Origin: Ramlibacter albus
Lineage (GTDB): Bacteria > Pseudomonadota > Gammaproteobacteria > Burkholderiales > Burkholderiaceae_C
NCBI RefSeq assembly: GCF_014297445.1
Contig: NZ_JACORU010000001.1
Span: forward strand, 1,364,001-1,428,000
DNA length: 64,000 bases
Direction: 5' to 3'
How positions within the stretch are numbered: the first letter of the stretch is position 1; each line of letters starts with the position of its first letter. Below are positions 47,099 through 53,977 of this stretch, piece after piece. Below the pieces are notes generated by a model, which was not told where the DNA came from, searched no databases, and worked only from the letters and a program-made list of their open reading frames with translations. The position numbers were made by a program, and so were the translations under genes.

Positions 47099-48054
47099 CC
47101 GGCCGCCCTGCGCGGCGCGATGCGTTGCACCTTGGCATCGGGCTGCGCGCCTGCAGCCGCGAACCACTCCGCCCAGTAGTCGATGCAGGCGCGGATCTTC
47201 GGCAGGCGATGGCGCCCGCTCATCGTGACCGCGTACACCGGCACGGTGGTGTCGTCGATGTACTTCGCGAGCACCGGCACCAGCAGCTTCTGCCGCACCA
47301 GCGTTTCGCCGACGATCGTGGCGAGGCGGCCGATGCCCAGGCCCTGCACGACCATGGTCGCGGCCATGTTGGTGTCGTTGGCTTTCCACTGGCCTTCGGC
47401 GTGGAAGACGTGCGGCTTGCCCTTCACCACGAAACGCCACTCGTTGAGCATGTTGACGGCGCTGTTGGTGACGAGGCGGTGGTGGGCCAGCTCGTCCGGC
47501 GTGGCCGGCTGGCCCGCCGCGGCGATGTAGCCGGGCGCGGCGTAGAGCGCGCGGCCGAGTGTGCCGATCTGGCGGGCGACAACCGTGTCCGGCAGGCTGG
47601 TGACGGTGCGGATCGCGATGTCGATGCCTTCGCGCGCCATGTCCACCATGCGGTCGCCCACCTCCAGCTCGATGCGCAAGCGTGGGTGGCGCTGCGTCAG
47701 GCCGCCGAGGCTGGGCACGAGCTGGTAGTGCGCGATCACGGTGCTGGCGGCCACGCGCACGACCCCGCTCGGCTCGCCGGCCTTGCTGGCGAATTCGCCT
47801 TCCAGTTCGTCGAGCGTGCCGAGCATGCGCCGGCAGTACTCGAAGAAGGTCTGGCCTTCGGCCGTGAGCGACAGGCCGTGCGTCGAGCGGTGGATCAGGC
47901 GTGCGCCGCAGGCCTTCTCGATGCGTGCGAGGTTGCGCGAGACCTGGCTCACCGGCGCGTCGCGTTCGCGCGCGACGGCCGACAGCGTGCCCAGCTCCGC
48001 CACGCGGGCGAAGAGGTGCATGTCGGCGAATTGCAGGTCGCGCATGGCTTGCAT
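47095..48054 (-). CDS. LysR-type transcriptional regulator coupled to pgpA
   Basis: The 319-aa regulator has an N-terminal winged helix (LFARVAELGTLSAVARERDAPV) and the effector domain (about 95-300). Starts at 48054 (MQAMRDL) or 48045 (MRDL) are both possible. Its stop overlaps pgpA by 4 nt. It is divergent from a 59-aa protein gene across 114 nt that include a TTTCCCG-N12-CGGGAAA dyad, so it may control that gene and itself. It sits between thiL and pgpA, where most relatives have nothing (from memory of the family order). Confidence 0.88.
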   Translation of the reverse strand: MQAMRDLQFADMHLFARVAELGTLSAVARERDAPVSQVSRNLARIEKACGARLIHRSTHGLSLTAEGQTFFEYCRRMLGTLDELEGEFASKAGEPSGVVRVAASTVIAHYQLVPSLGGLTQRHPRLRIELEVGDRMVDMAREGIDIAIRTVTSLPDTVVARQIGTLGRALYAAPGYIAAAGQPATPDELAHHRLVTNSAVNMLNEWRFVVKGKPHVFHAEGQWKANDTNMAATMVVQGLGIGRLATIVGETLVRQKLLVPVLAKYIDDTTVPVYAVTMSGRHRLPKIRACIDYWAEWFAAAGAQPDAKVQRIAPRRAAG

Positions 48055-48096
48055 GGTAGCGGCACGGGCGGGCCTTTGCTCGGCGTGCAACACCGA

Positions 48097-48122
48097 TTTC
48101 CCGCGCGTGCCGTTTCGGGAAA
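48097..48122. promoter_or_regulatory. dyad in LysR / small-protein divergent promoter
   Basis: TTTCCCG-N12-CGGGAAA, 7-bp perfect arms. It lies between the LysR start and the 59-aa gene; TACAGT (48135-48140) just downstream is a candidate -10 for the latter. It does not have an exact T-N11-A core. Confidence 0.4.
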
Positions 48123-48168
48123 GGGCGGCGCTTCCTACAGTGCAAGCACACGCCGAAAGGAGGCCGCC

Positions 48169-48348
48169 ATGATCACCACCCCGCTCGCTTCTCCCAACCT
48201 GCAGCTCGCTGCCCGCCAGCGTGCCATGCAACTGCGCGACGAGTCGTTCGACTCGCTGTTCACGAGCGCCGCGGCCACGTTGCGCCGGTCGGCCCAACGC
48301 CTGGCCGCGAGCCTGCGGCGCCACGAGCGGCTGCGCAGTATCGGCTAG
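48169..48348 (+). CDS. small hypothetical protein, 59 aa
   Basis: AAAGGAGG with a 5-nt spacer precedes the ATG at 48169. The 59-residue product is helical-looking and increasingly Arg-rich toward the C-terminus (TLRRSAQRLAASLRRHERL), with no signal or membrane segment; an amphipathic basic helix is likely. It is divergent from a LysR gene, whose likely target it is. The last 4 nt overlap the convergent nuclease gene. I do not recognise the family. Confidence 0.65.
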   Translation: MITTPLASPNLQLAARQRAMQLRDESFDSLFTSAAATLRRSAQRLAASLRRHERLRSIG

Positions 48349-48821
48349 TGGCACTTGCCGTGCAGCTTGCGGAAGTCGCGCGGGTCGAGTGCGCCGCGCT
48401 CGGACCACAGCCCGCGGCGATCTTCGCGCGCCTTCGCTTCCAGGGCTGCATACGGACCGCTCGCCTGGCGGCGCCAGCGGTGCGCCCACGCGTAGCCTTG
48501 CGCGACGAGCCAGGCGCCGACGTCCTCACCGTCGGAGCGCACCGTGCCCAGCCAGCGTTGGTAGTCGTCCTTCCCCGACAGCGAGACGGCGACGCGCTGG
48601 TGCAGCACGCGTGAGGCCAGCGCCTGCCGCGCCTCGCGGCCGAACGGCTGGCACAGCTCGGGCGCGTCGACGCCGCGCAGGCGCACCTGGCGCGGCTTGC
48701 CGCGAGCGCTGCGCACCCACAGCGTGTCGCCGTCGGTGACGTGCGTGACTTCGCCGCTGTATGTGCGCGCGTGGGTGCTGGCTGCGACAAGCAGCAGGAT
48801 CGTCATGAGAAGGGCGCGCAT
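48345..48821 (-). CDS. thermonuclease family protein (SNase-like), secreted
   Basis: The 158-aa protein has a short signal peptide (MRALLMTILLLVAASTHA) and a staphylococcal-nuclease OB-fold: VTHVTDGDTLWV, VRLRGVDAPELCQPFGREA and AWAHRWRRQ. The Asp/Arg catalytic residues of the fold (D and R in DGDTL, RLRGVDAPE) are present. It would cut nucleic acids in the periplasm or outside the cell. The Cys at PELCQPFG and the final GKCH may form a disulfide. Confidence 0.85.
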   Translation of the reverse strand: MRALLMTILLLVAASTHARTYSGEVTHVTDGDTLWVRSARGKPRQVRLRGVDAPELCQPFGREARQALASRVLHQRVAVSLSGKDDYQRWLGTVRSDGEDVGAWLVAQGYAWAHRWRRQASGPYAALEAKAREDRRGLWSERGALDPRDFRKLHGKCH

Positions 48822-48867
48822 CTCTCGTCAACGCACGTGAGTGCTCCGGCGACGACACGCCCTTGCT

Positions 48868-48894
48868 GTCATGCCGGGTCGAGCCCGGGATGAC
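48868..48894. repeat. single REP-like palindrome
   Basis: A 27-nt near-perfect palindrome: GTCAT at 48868, CCGGG/CCCGG arms around a TCGAG loop, ATGAC at 48894. The same loop and flanks as the unit at 34353-34376. It lies in the thiL-nuclease intergenic gap. Confidence 0.65.
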
Positions 48895-48902
48895 GCGCGC
48901 TG

Positions 48903-49850
48903 CTAACCGAAGTGATCGAAGGACGCGAAAGAGGCAGGCACTGGATGCCCGGCCGCATCGACCACCCGCACACCGCGTTCGCCTTCGATGCGCCCGATGC
49001 GCGTCACGCGCGTGTGCACGGCCCGGGCAGCGCGCTCCACGTCGTCGCGGCGATGCGCGGGCGCGGTGAACGCGAGCTCGTAGTCGTCGCCGCCGGACAG
49101 CGCGAACTCCAGCCGCCGCTCCGATGGAACCTCGACATCCAGCAGCGACGAAGCCGCCTCCGCGTCGATCCGCGCACCGACACCACTCGCCCTCAGCACA
49201 TGCGACAGGTCACCCAGCAACCCATCGCTGATGTCCACGGCCGCCGTCGCCACGCCGCGCAGCGCCTGCCCGAGCGCCACACGCGGCGTGGGCAGCTCCA
49301 TGCGGGCACGTGCCTGCTCGAACACTTCGGAGGGCAGCGACATCGTGCCGCGGAACACCTCCAGCGCCACGCGCGCATCGCCGGTCGTGCCGCTCACCCA
49401 GATGTCGTCACCGACGTGCGCCCCCGAGCGCAGCAGCGCCTCACCCGTGGGCACTTCGCCGAACACCGTGATGCCGATGACGAGCGGCCCGCGCGTCGTG
49501 TCGCCGCCGACCACTTCGCAGCCGTGTTCGTCGGCGAGCGCAAAGAGCCCTTCCGCGAAAGGCGCAAGCCACGCTTCATCGGCCGCAGGCAGCGAGAGCG
49601 CGAGCGTGAACGCCAGCGGCTTCGCACCGCACGCGGCGAGGTCGCTCAAATTGACCGCCAGCGACTTGTAGCCGAGCCGGCGCGGATTCACGGTGGAAAG
49701 GAAATGCCGCCCCTCGACCAGCATGTCGGTCGACACCGCCAGCTCCATCCCCGGCCCCGGCCTGAGCAGCGCGCAGTCGTCGCCGACGCCCAGCACGTTG
49801 CGCTGCGAGGGGCGCTTGAAGTAGCGCTCGATCAGCTCGAATTCACCCAT
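48903..49850 (-). CDS. thiL: thiamine-monophosphate kinase
   Basis: The 315-aa enzyme makes thiamine diphosphate. The ATP/Mg block is GVGDDCALLRP, followed by STDMLVEGRHFL, the aspartate-rich VNLSDLAACGA and VDISDGLLGDLSHVL, and SGGDDYELAF near the C-terminus. Full family length. Normally thiL is followed by pgpA; here a nuclease, a 59-aa gene and a LysR gene lie between. Confidence 0.96.
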   Translation of the reverse strand: MGEFELIERYFKRPSQRNVLGVGDDCALLRPGPGMELAVSTDMLVEGRHFLSTVNPRRLGYKSLAVNLSDLAACGAKPLAFTLALSLPAADEAWLAPFAEGLFALADEHGCEVVGGDTTRGPLVIGITVFGEVPTGEALLRSGAHVGDDIWVSGTTGDARVALEVFRGTMSLPSEVFEQARARMELPTPRVALGQALRGVATAAVDISDGLLGDLSHVLRASGVGARIDAEAASSLLDVEVPSERRLEFALSGGDDYELAFTAPAHRRDDVERAARAVHTRVTRIGRIEGERGVRVVDAAGHPVPASFASFDHFG

Positions 49851-49871
49851 GCCCGAGAGGATACGCGCAGA

Positions 49872-51053
49872 CTATTTCGCTCCGCGAAAACGCTCGGAGG
49901 CCTGGCGGACCATCTCCGCAAGAAGCTGCTCCCGCGCATGCGTCTCGCGCAACCACTTGGCGTCATTCGCGCCCAGGTCCGCCGACAGCGCCAGCATGTC
50001 GATCGCCGCCGTCGCGCCGACGTCGTGCGCATGCTCGTCGATGCGCCGCAAGGTCGACACGATGTGCTCGCGCAGCGGCACGTGCTCGCCCGTCGAAGGC
50101 TCGACATACACCGCGTCCAGCCCGAAGCGGCATGCCTGGAAGCGGTTGTAGGTGTAGACCATGTAGTCGTCTTCCACGGGCGTGAACGGCTGCTCGTGGA
50201 TGAACCATGCGGCCAGCGCCTGCACGAAGCCCGAGAGCGCCGCCGCGCGCTCGATGGTGAGCGGGGTGTCGAACACGCGGATCTCGATCGTGCCGTACTC
50301 GGGCTTCGGCCGGATGTCCCAGTAGAAGTCCTTCATGCTCTTGACCACGCCCGTGCGCGTGGTCTTGCGGAACCAGTTGCGGAACTCGTCCCAGCTGAGC
50401 GTGAACGGCGCGCGCCCCGACATCGGGAACGCGAACACCGAGTTGAGCCGCGCCGAATCGAACTGCGTGTCCTGCGCCTGCACGTAGGGGGAGCTCGCCG
50501 ACAACGCGATGAAGTGCGGGATGTAGCGCGACATGCGGTGCAGCATCAAGAGCGCCGCGTCCGCGTCCGGGCAGCCGATGTGCACGTGCTGGCCGAAGAT
50601 GGTGAACTGCTTGGTGAGGTAGCCGTACAGCTCCGTCAGCTGGTGGAAGCGCGGGCGGTTGTAGATGCGCTGCTCGTGCCACTGCTGGAACGGGTGCGTG
50701 CCGCCGCCCACCACGGCGATGTTCAGCTTGTCCGCGCACTTGACCAGCGCGTCGCGCGTCTGCGTGAGCTGGCCGAGCACCTCGCTCGACGAGTGGCACA
50801 CGCCGGTGGACACCTCGATCATGCTGGAGGTCATCTCCGGCACCACCGAGCCCGGCAGCGGGATGCGCTTCATCAGCCGCAGCATCTCGTCGGAGTAGGG
50901 TGCGAGGTCGTAGTCGTGCGTGTTGACGAGCTGCAGCTCCAGCTCGACGCCGAGCGACAGCGCGGCCGAGTGCCGGAACGGCTCCAGGTCCGGCACGGGG
51001 TCATGGATGCGCGGTTCCACGGACCTATCCACGCACTTCCCCCGCGCCTGCAA
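49872..51053 (-). CDS. ybdK: YbdK-type carboxylate-amine ligase (GCS2 family)
   Basis: The 393-aa protein of the glutamate-cysteine ligase 2 group shows [38 protein letters not shown], and the C-terminal [11 protein letters not shown]. coli YbdK has weak gamma-glutamylcysteine ligase activity; the true substrate is uncertain. The start may be ATG 51053, or GTG at 51032 or 51017; the first overlaps the antiporter gene by 29 nt. It is translated together with a Kef-like antiporter. Confidence 0.88.
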   Translation of the reverse strand: MQARGKCVDRSVEPRIHDPVPDLEPFRHSAALSLGVELELQLVNTHDYDLAPYSDEMLRLMKRIPLPGSVVPEMTSSMIEVSTGVCHSSSEVLGQLTQTRDALVKCADKLNIAVVGGGTHPFQQWHEQRIYNRPRFHQLTELYGYLTKQFTIFGQHVHIGCPDADAALLMLHRMSRYIPHFIALSASSPYVQAQDTQFDSARLNSVFAFPMSGRAPFTLSWDEFRNWFRKTTRTGVVKSMKDFYWDIRPKPEYGTIEIRVFDTPLTIERAAALSGFVQALAAWFIHEQPFTPVEDDYMVYTYNRFQACRFGLDAVYVEPSTGEHVPLREHIVSTLRRIDEHAHDVGATAAIDMLALSADLGANDAKWLRETHAREQLLAEMVRQASERFRGAK

Positions 51054-52293
51054 GCATCGGCGACGACGTGCCCTGCGGTTGCCACGGCTTGATGCTCTCG
51101 CCCGCGCGGTAGATCGCGAACGTGGCGATGATCGCCCCCGCGACTTCCATCAGCAGGATCGCGGGCAGGGCGATGCTGGCGATGCGTGGCCCGAGCGTGA
51201 GCGAGGACGAGACGAACTGCGACACCAGCAGCAGCGCCACCGACGACATCGGCGACTGGGCGCAGCCGATCCAGAACGCCTGCCGCCAGCTGGTGCCGCT
51301 GCCCCAGTTGGCGAACTCCACGCCGACGATCTTGGCCACCCCGCGCGCGAGCACGAGCAGCGCCACGAGCCCGGCGACGGCGACGCTCCATTCCGCGGTG
51401 GCCGCCACCACGGAAACCAGCACGAACATCAGCATCGTCAGCAGCGACATGGACGCGCCGAGCGGGCGCGTCCACGCCCACGGGCGCGGGTTGAGCTGCT
51501 TGAGCATCAGCCCGCCGATCAGCGCGGCCAGCGGCGCCGAGCCGCCGAAGTGCGCCGACAGCGCCGTGGCCGCGGCGATCAGCGCCACGAACATGATCGA
51601 GGTGTTTTCGGACGTGGGGCTCATCACGCGCAGGGCCATGCGCAGCACGAGCGCGAGCGCCGCGCCGACGACGAAGGAGATGCCCAGCACCACCGCCACC
51701 GGGTAGAGCGTTTCGAGCAGCTCGGTGCGCGGCCGGTGAAGCGTGCCCGCACGCGCGCTCACCAGCGTGAGCGCGTAGAACGAGCTCAGCGTCGACAGCA
51801 CCATGGCGCGCTCGGTGACCGGCCCGGCGGCGCGCGTGTCCATCACCACGCGACTGAGCACCGCGGGTGAAGCGGCCATGGCAATCAGCGCCACCGCCTC
51901 GGCCACCTGCCCGCGCACGTCCATCCACCGCAGCACGTAGTAGACGGCCAGCGCGGACAGCAGCGACTCGGCCACGCTTTGCAGCAGCACCATCGGGTTG
52001 TGGCGGAACCAGCGCAGCGCGATGCGCCCGCCGGCTTCGAACAGCACGACCGAAACGCCCAGCTCCAGCAGGAACAGGCCCACGCCCTGCAGCGGCCACA
52101 CGGCGCCCGAGAAACCCGCCAGGCCCGCGAGTGTGCCCACGACCGAATAGCCGACCACTTTCGGCAGGCCCGTCCGCCGTTGCAGCAAATGGCCCGTGGC
52201 CGCCGCAATGGCCAGCAGGAAGGACCATTGCACGGTGGGCAGTCCGGCCGAAGGCTTGAGCCACTCGGACCAGATGGCCATGATTTCGTCCAT
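51025..52293 (-). CDS. monovalent cation:proton antiporter (CPA2, Kef-like, no RCK domain)
   Basis: The 422-aa membrane protein has about 12 hydrophobic segments and the CPA2 layout ([49 protein letters not shown]). It ends after the membrane domain; the cytoplasmic TrkA-N domain that binds glutathione in KefB/KefC is missing. It exchanges K+ or Na+ for protons. It overlaps the downstream ybdK gene by 29 nt, so the two are almost certainly co-expressed. Confidence 0.86.
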   Translation of the reverse strand: MDEIMAIWSEWLKPSAGLPTVQWSFLLAIAAATGHLLQRRTGLPKVVGYSVVGTLAGLAGFSGAVWPLQGVGLFLLELGVSVVLFEAGGRIALRWFRHNPMVLLQSVAESLLSALAVYYVLRWMDVRGQVAEAVALIAMAASPAVLSRVVMDTRAAGPVTERAMVLSTLSSFYALTLVSARAGTLHRPRTELLETLYPVAVVLGISFVVGAALALVLRMALRVMSPTSENTSIMFVALIAAATALSAHFGGSAPLAALIGGLMLKQLNPRPWAWTRPLGASMSLLTMLMFVLVSVVAATAEWSVAVAGLVALLVLARGVAKIVGVEFANWGSGTSWRQAFWIGCAQSPMSSVALLLVSQFVSSSLTLGPRIASIALPAILLMEVAGAIIATFAIYRAGESIKPWQPQGTSSPMLAGAGEVRG

Positions 52294-52359
52294 CAGCGTT
52301 TTCCTTCGCGGGGGACTCTAGCCCGCGAAGCTCAACAGCCGTGTAGGACGACAGGACTT

Positions 52360-52395
52360 ATGGAACCAATGGAACTAATGCAACTAATGGAGCAC
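52360..52395. repeat. 9-bp tandem repeat at the apaG 3' end
   Basis: Four units of ATGSAACYA type (ATGGAACCA, ATGGAACTA, ATGCAACTA, ATGGAGCAC) spanning 52360-52395. The third unit carries the apaG stop codon (minus strand). A 90-nt gap to the antiporter gene holds nothing else obvious besides a minus-strand CCTACA (52349-52344). Confidence 0.6.
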
Positions 52396-52764
52396 GCGGC
52401 TGGTCCCGTCGTCCAGCACGAAGATCGGGATGTCCACTTCGAAGCGCTCGCCGTCCTCGGCCACGCAGAAATAGCTGCCCTGCATGGTGCCGTTGGGGGT
52501 GCGCAGCCGGCAGCCGCTCGTGTACTCGAACGCCTCGCCCGGCTTGAGCAGGGGCTGGTGTCCCACGACGCCGAGGCCCTTGACCTCCTCGACCTGCCCG
52601 TTCGCATGGGTGATCAGCCAGTGGCGCGAGATCAGCTGCGCGGGCACCTCACCGGTGTTGGTGATCGTGATGGTGTACGCGAAGCTCCACAACCCCTGTT
52701 CGGGCGAGGACTGCTCCGGCAGGAATTGCGGCACCACCTGAACGCCGAACTGGTACTTGGCCAT
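52384..52764 (-). CDS. apaG: ApaG family protein
   Basis: The 126-aa protein is a fibronectin-III-like fold ([46 protein letters not shown]). ApaG is linked to Co2+/Mg2+ resistance and Ap4A metabolism; its biochemical activity is not settled. Divergent from rpe across 32 nt, as in other betaproteobacteria. The 3' end is formed by a 9-bp tandem repeat. Confidence 0.94.
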   Translation of the reverse strand: MAKYQFGVQVVPQFLPEQSSPEQGLWSFAYTITITNTGEVPAQLISRHWLITHANGQVEEVKGLGVVGHQPLLKPGEAFEYTSGCRLRTPNGTMQGSYFCVAEDGERFEVDIPIFVLDDGTSRVLH

Positions 52765-52784
52765 GGGCCCGATGGTACATAAGA

Positions 52785-52790
52785 GACAAT
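52785..52790 (+). promoter_or_regulatory. -10 element close to the rpe start
   Basis: GACAAT ends 6 nt before the rpe ATG (52797) with no Shine-Dalgarno, so a leaderless transcript is predicted. Confidence 0.45.
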
Positions 52791-52796
52791 CCGCGT

Positions 52797-53468
52797 ATGA
52801 GCGCTACGTATCGAATTGCCCCCTCGATTCTGTCCGCCGACTTCGCACGGCTGGGCGAGGAAGTGAAGAACGTCATCGCGGCGGGCGCCGACTGGATCCA
52901 TTTCGACGTGATGGACAACCATTACGTGCCCAACCTCACCTTCGGCCCGATGATCTGCTCGGCGCTCAAGCCGCACTCGACGGTGCCGGTCGACGTGCAC
53001 CTGATGGTGTCACCGGTCGATGCGCTGGCGCAGGCGTTCGCGGACGCGGGTGCCGACTACATCAGCTTCCACCCGGACGCGTCGACGCACGTGCACCGCA
53101 GCGTGCAGGCGATCAAGGCCAAGGGTTGCAAGGCCGGGCTGGTGTTCAACCCGGCTGCGCCACTCGACGTGCTGGACTGGATGATCGACGAGATCGACCT
53201 CATCCTCATCATGAGCGTCAACCCGGGTTTCGGCGGCCAGGGCTTCATCGATTCGGCGCTGCGCAAGATCGAGCAGGCCCGCAAGCGCATCGACGCGAGC
53301 GGGCGCGACATCCGCCTCGAGGTGGACGGCGGCATCAGGGCCGACAACATCGCGCGCGTGGCGAGCGCCGGCGCCGACACGTTTGTTGCCGGCAGCGCCA
53401 TCTTCGGCAAGCCGGATTACAAATGCGTGATCGACGCCATGCGCACGCAGCTAGCCACGGCCCGATAG
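52797..53468 (+). CDS. rpe: ribulose-phosphate 3-epimerase
   Basis: The 223-aa TIM-barrel enzyme interconverts Ru5P and Xu5P. Seen: [44 protein letters not shown] [12 protein letters not shown] and VDGGI. In betaproteobacteria rpe is typically followed by gph and the trp genes; here a 2.7-kb insertion with katE separates rpe from gph. Confidence 0.97.
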   Translation: MSATYRIAPSILSADFARLGEEVKNVIAAGADWIHFDVMDNHYVPNLTFGPMICSALKPHSTVPVDVHLMVSPVDALAQAFADAGADYISFHPDASTHVHRSVQAIKAKGCKAGLVFNPAAPLDVLDWMIDEIDLILIMSVNPGFGGQGFIDSALRKIEQARKRIDASGRDIRLEVDGGIRADNIARVASAGADTFVAGSAIFGKPDYKCVIDAMRTQLATAR

Positions 53469-53684
53469 GCGATCGTAGGTTTTTTCGAGTTCCGATTGCT
53501 TGGTGGTGTCCTTGACACCCCGCTCGACGTCCTTGCGGCCCAGCTCGCCGATCTCGCGGCCGGTGGGCTCGTCGGCGGCCTGGCTGCCGGAGGATTCGTC
53601 GCGTTCGTGCGGCATGCGGGGCGACGGCTGCTGCGTCTCGCCCTGTACCGGCGTGGTCTCGCCGGGTCCAACTTTGCGTTCCAT
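53451..53684 (-). CDS. small acidic/hydrophilic hypothetical protein, 77 aa
   Basis: AAGGAG precedes the ATG at 53684. The product (77 aa) is entirely polar: Pro/Gln/Glu-rich ([21 protein letters not shown]) and ends in a charged helix ([21 protein letters not shown]). Likely intrinsically disordered. It resembles short stress-associated proteins common in Burkholderiales, but I cannot name the family. It overlaps rpe by 18 nt (convergent). Confidence 0.7.
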   Translation of the reverse strand: MERKVGPGETTPVQGETQQPSPRMPHERDESSGSQAADEPTGREIGELGRKDVERGVKDTTKQSELEKTYDRLSGRG

Positions 53685-53707
53685 GTGCACTCCTTGGTTG
53701 CCTCCAT

Positions 53708-53750
53708 CGTAGGAGCCGCGCACCCGTTTTCGTGTCGGAGGCCTCCTACG
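53708..53750. promoter_or_regulatory. dyad with divergent -10 elements between two small genes
   Basis: CGTAGGAG (53708-53715) and CTCCTACG (53743-53750), perfect 8-bp arms 27 nt apart. The outer ends read TACGAT (minus strand, for the 77-aa gene) and TACGGT (plus strand, 53747-53752, for the 40-aa/katE unit), both possible -10 boxes. GGAGGCCTCC (53738-53747) is a palindrome within it. Probably a shared bidirectional control site. Confidence 0.4.
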
Positions 53751-53851
53751 GTCCATGGCGGCGGGCGCTGACGAACTCGCCCGCTGGCGAGCTACGGTGC
53801 TTCCTGCGGAGCTTGCGTGTAATGGCAGGTCACGAAGTGAAGGAGGTCGTC

Positions 53852-53974
53852 ATGGAGTTGCTCTCAGCCATCCCCGACTGGCTGGTGTGGTGCGCCGCCG
53901 GGTGCGCGGGTGCGGTTGCGCTCGCGTCGGTCGCGAGCATCCTCGGCACTGTGCTCGACCTCGAAGCGCGCTGA
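53852..53974 (+). CDS. single-span small membrane protein, 40 aa
   Basis: AAGGAGG (53840-53846) with a 5-nt spacer precedes the ATG at 53852. The 40-residue product is mostly one hydrophobic helix (about 10-34, LVWCAAGCAGAVALASVASIL) with an acidic C-terminus. It ends 3 nt before katE, so both are surely on one mRNA. Function unknown; a small membrane partner or stress peptide is conceivable. Confidence 0.65.
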   Translation: MELLSAIPDWLVWCAAGCAGAVALASVASILGTVLDLEAR

Positions 53975-53977
53975 CGC

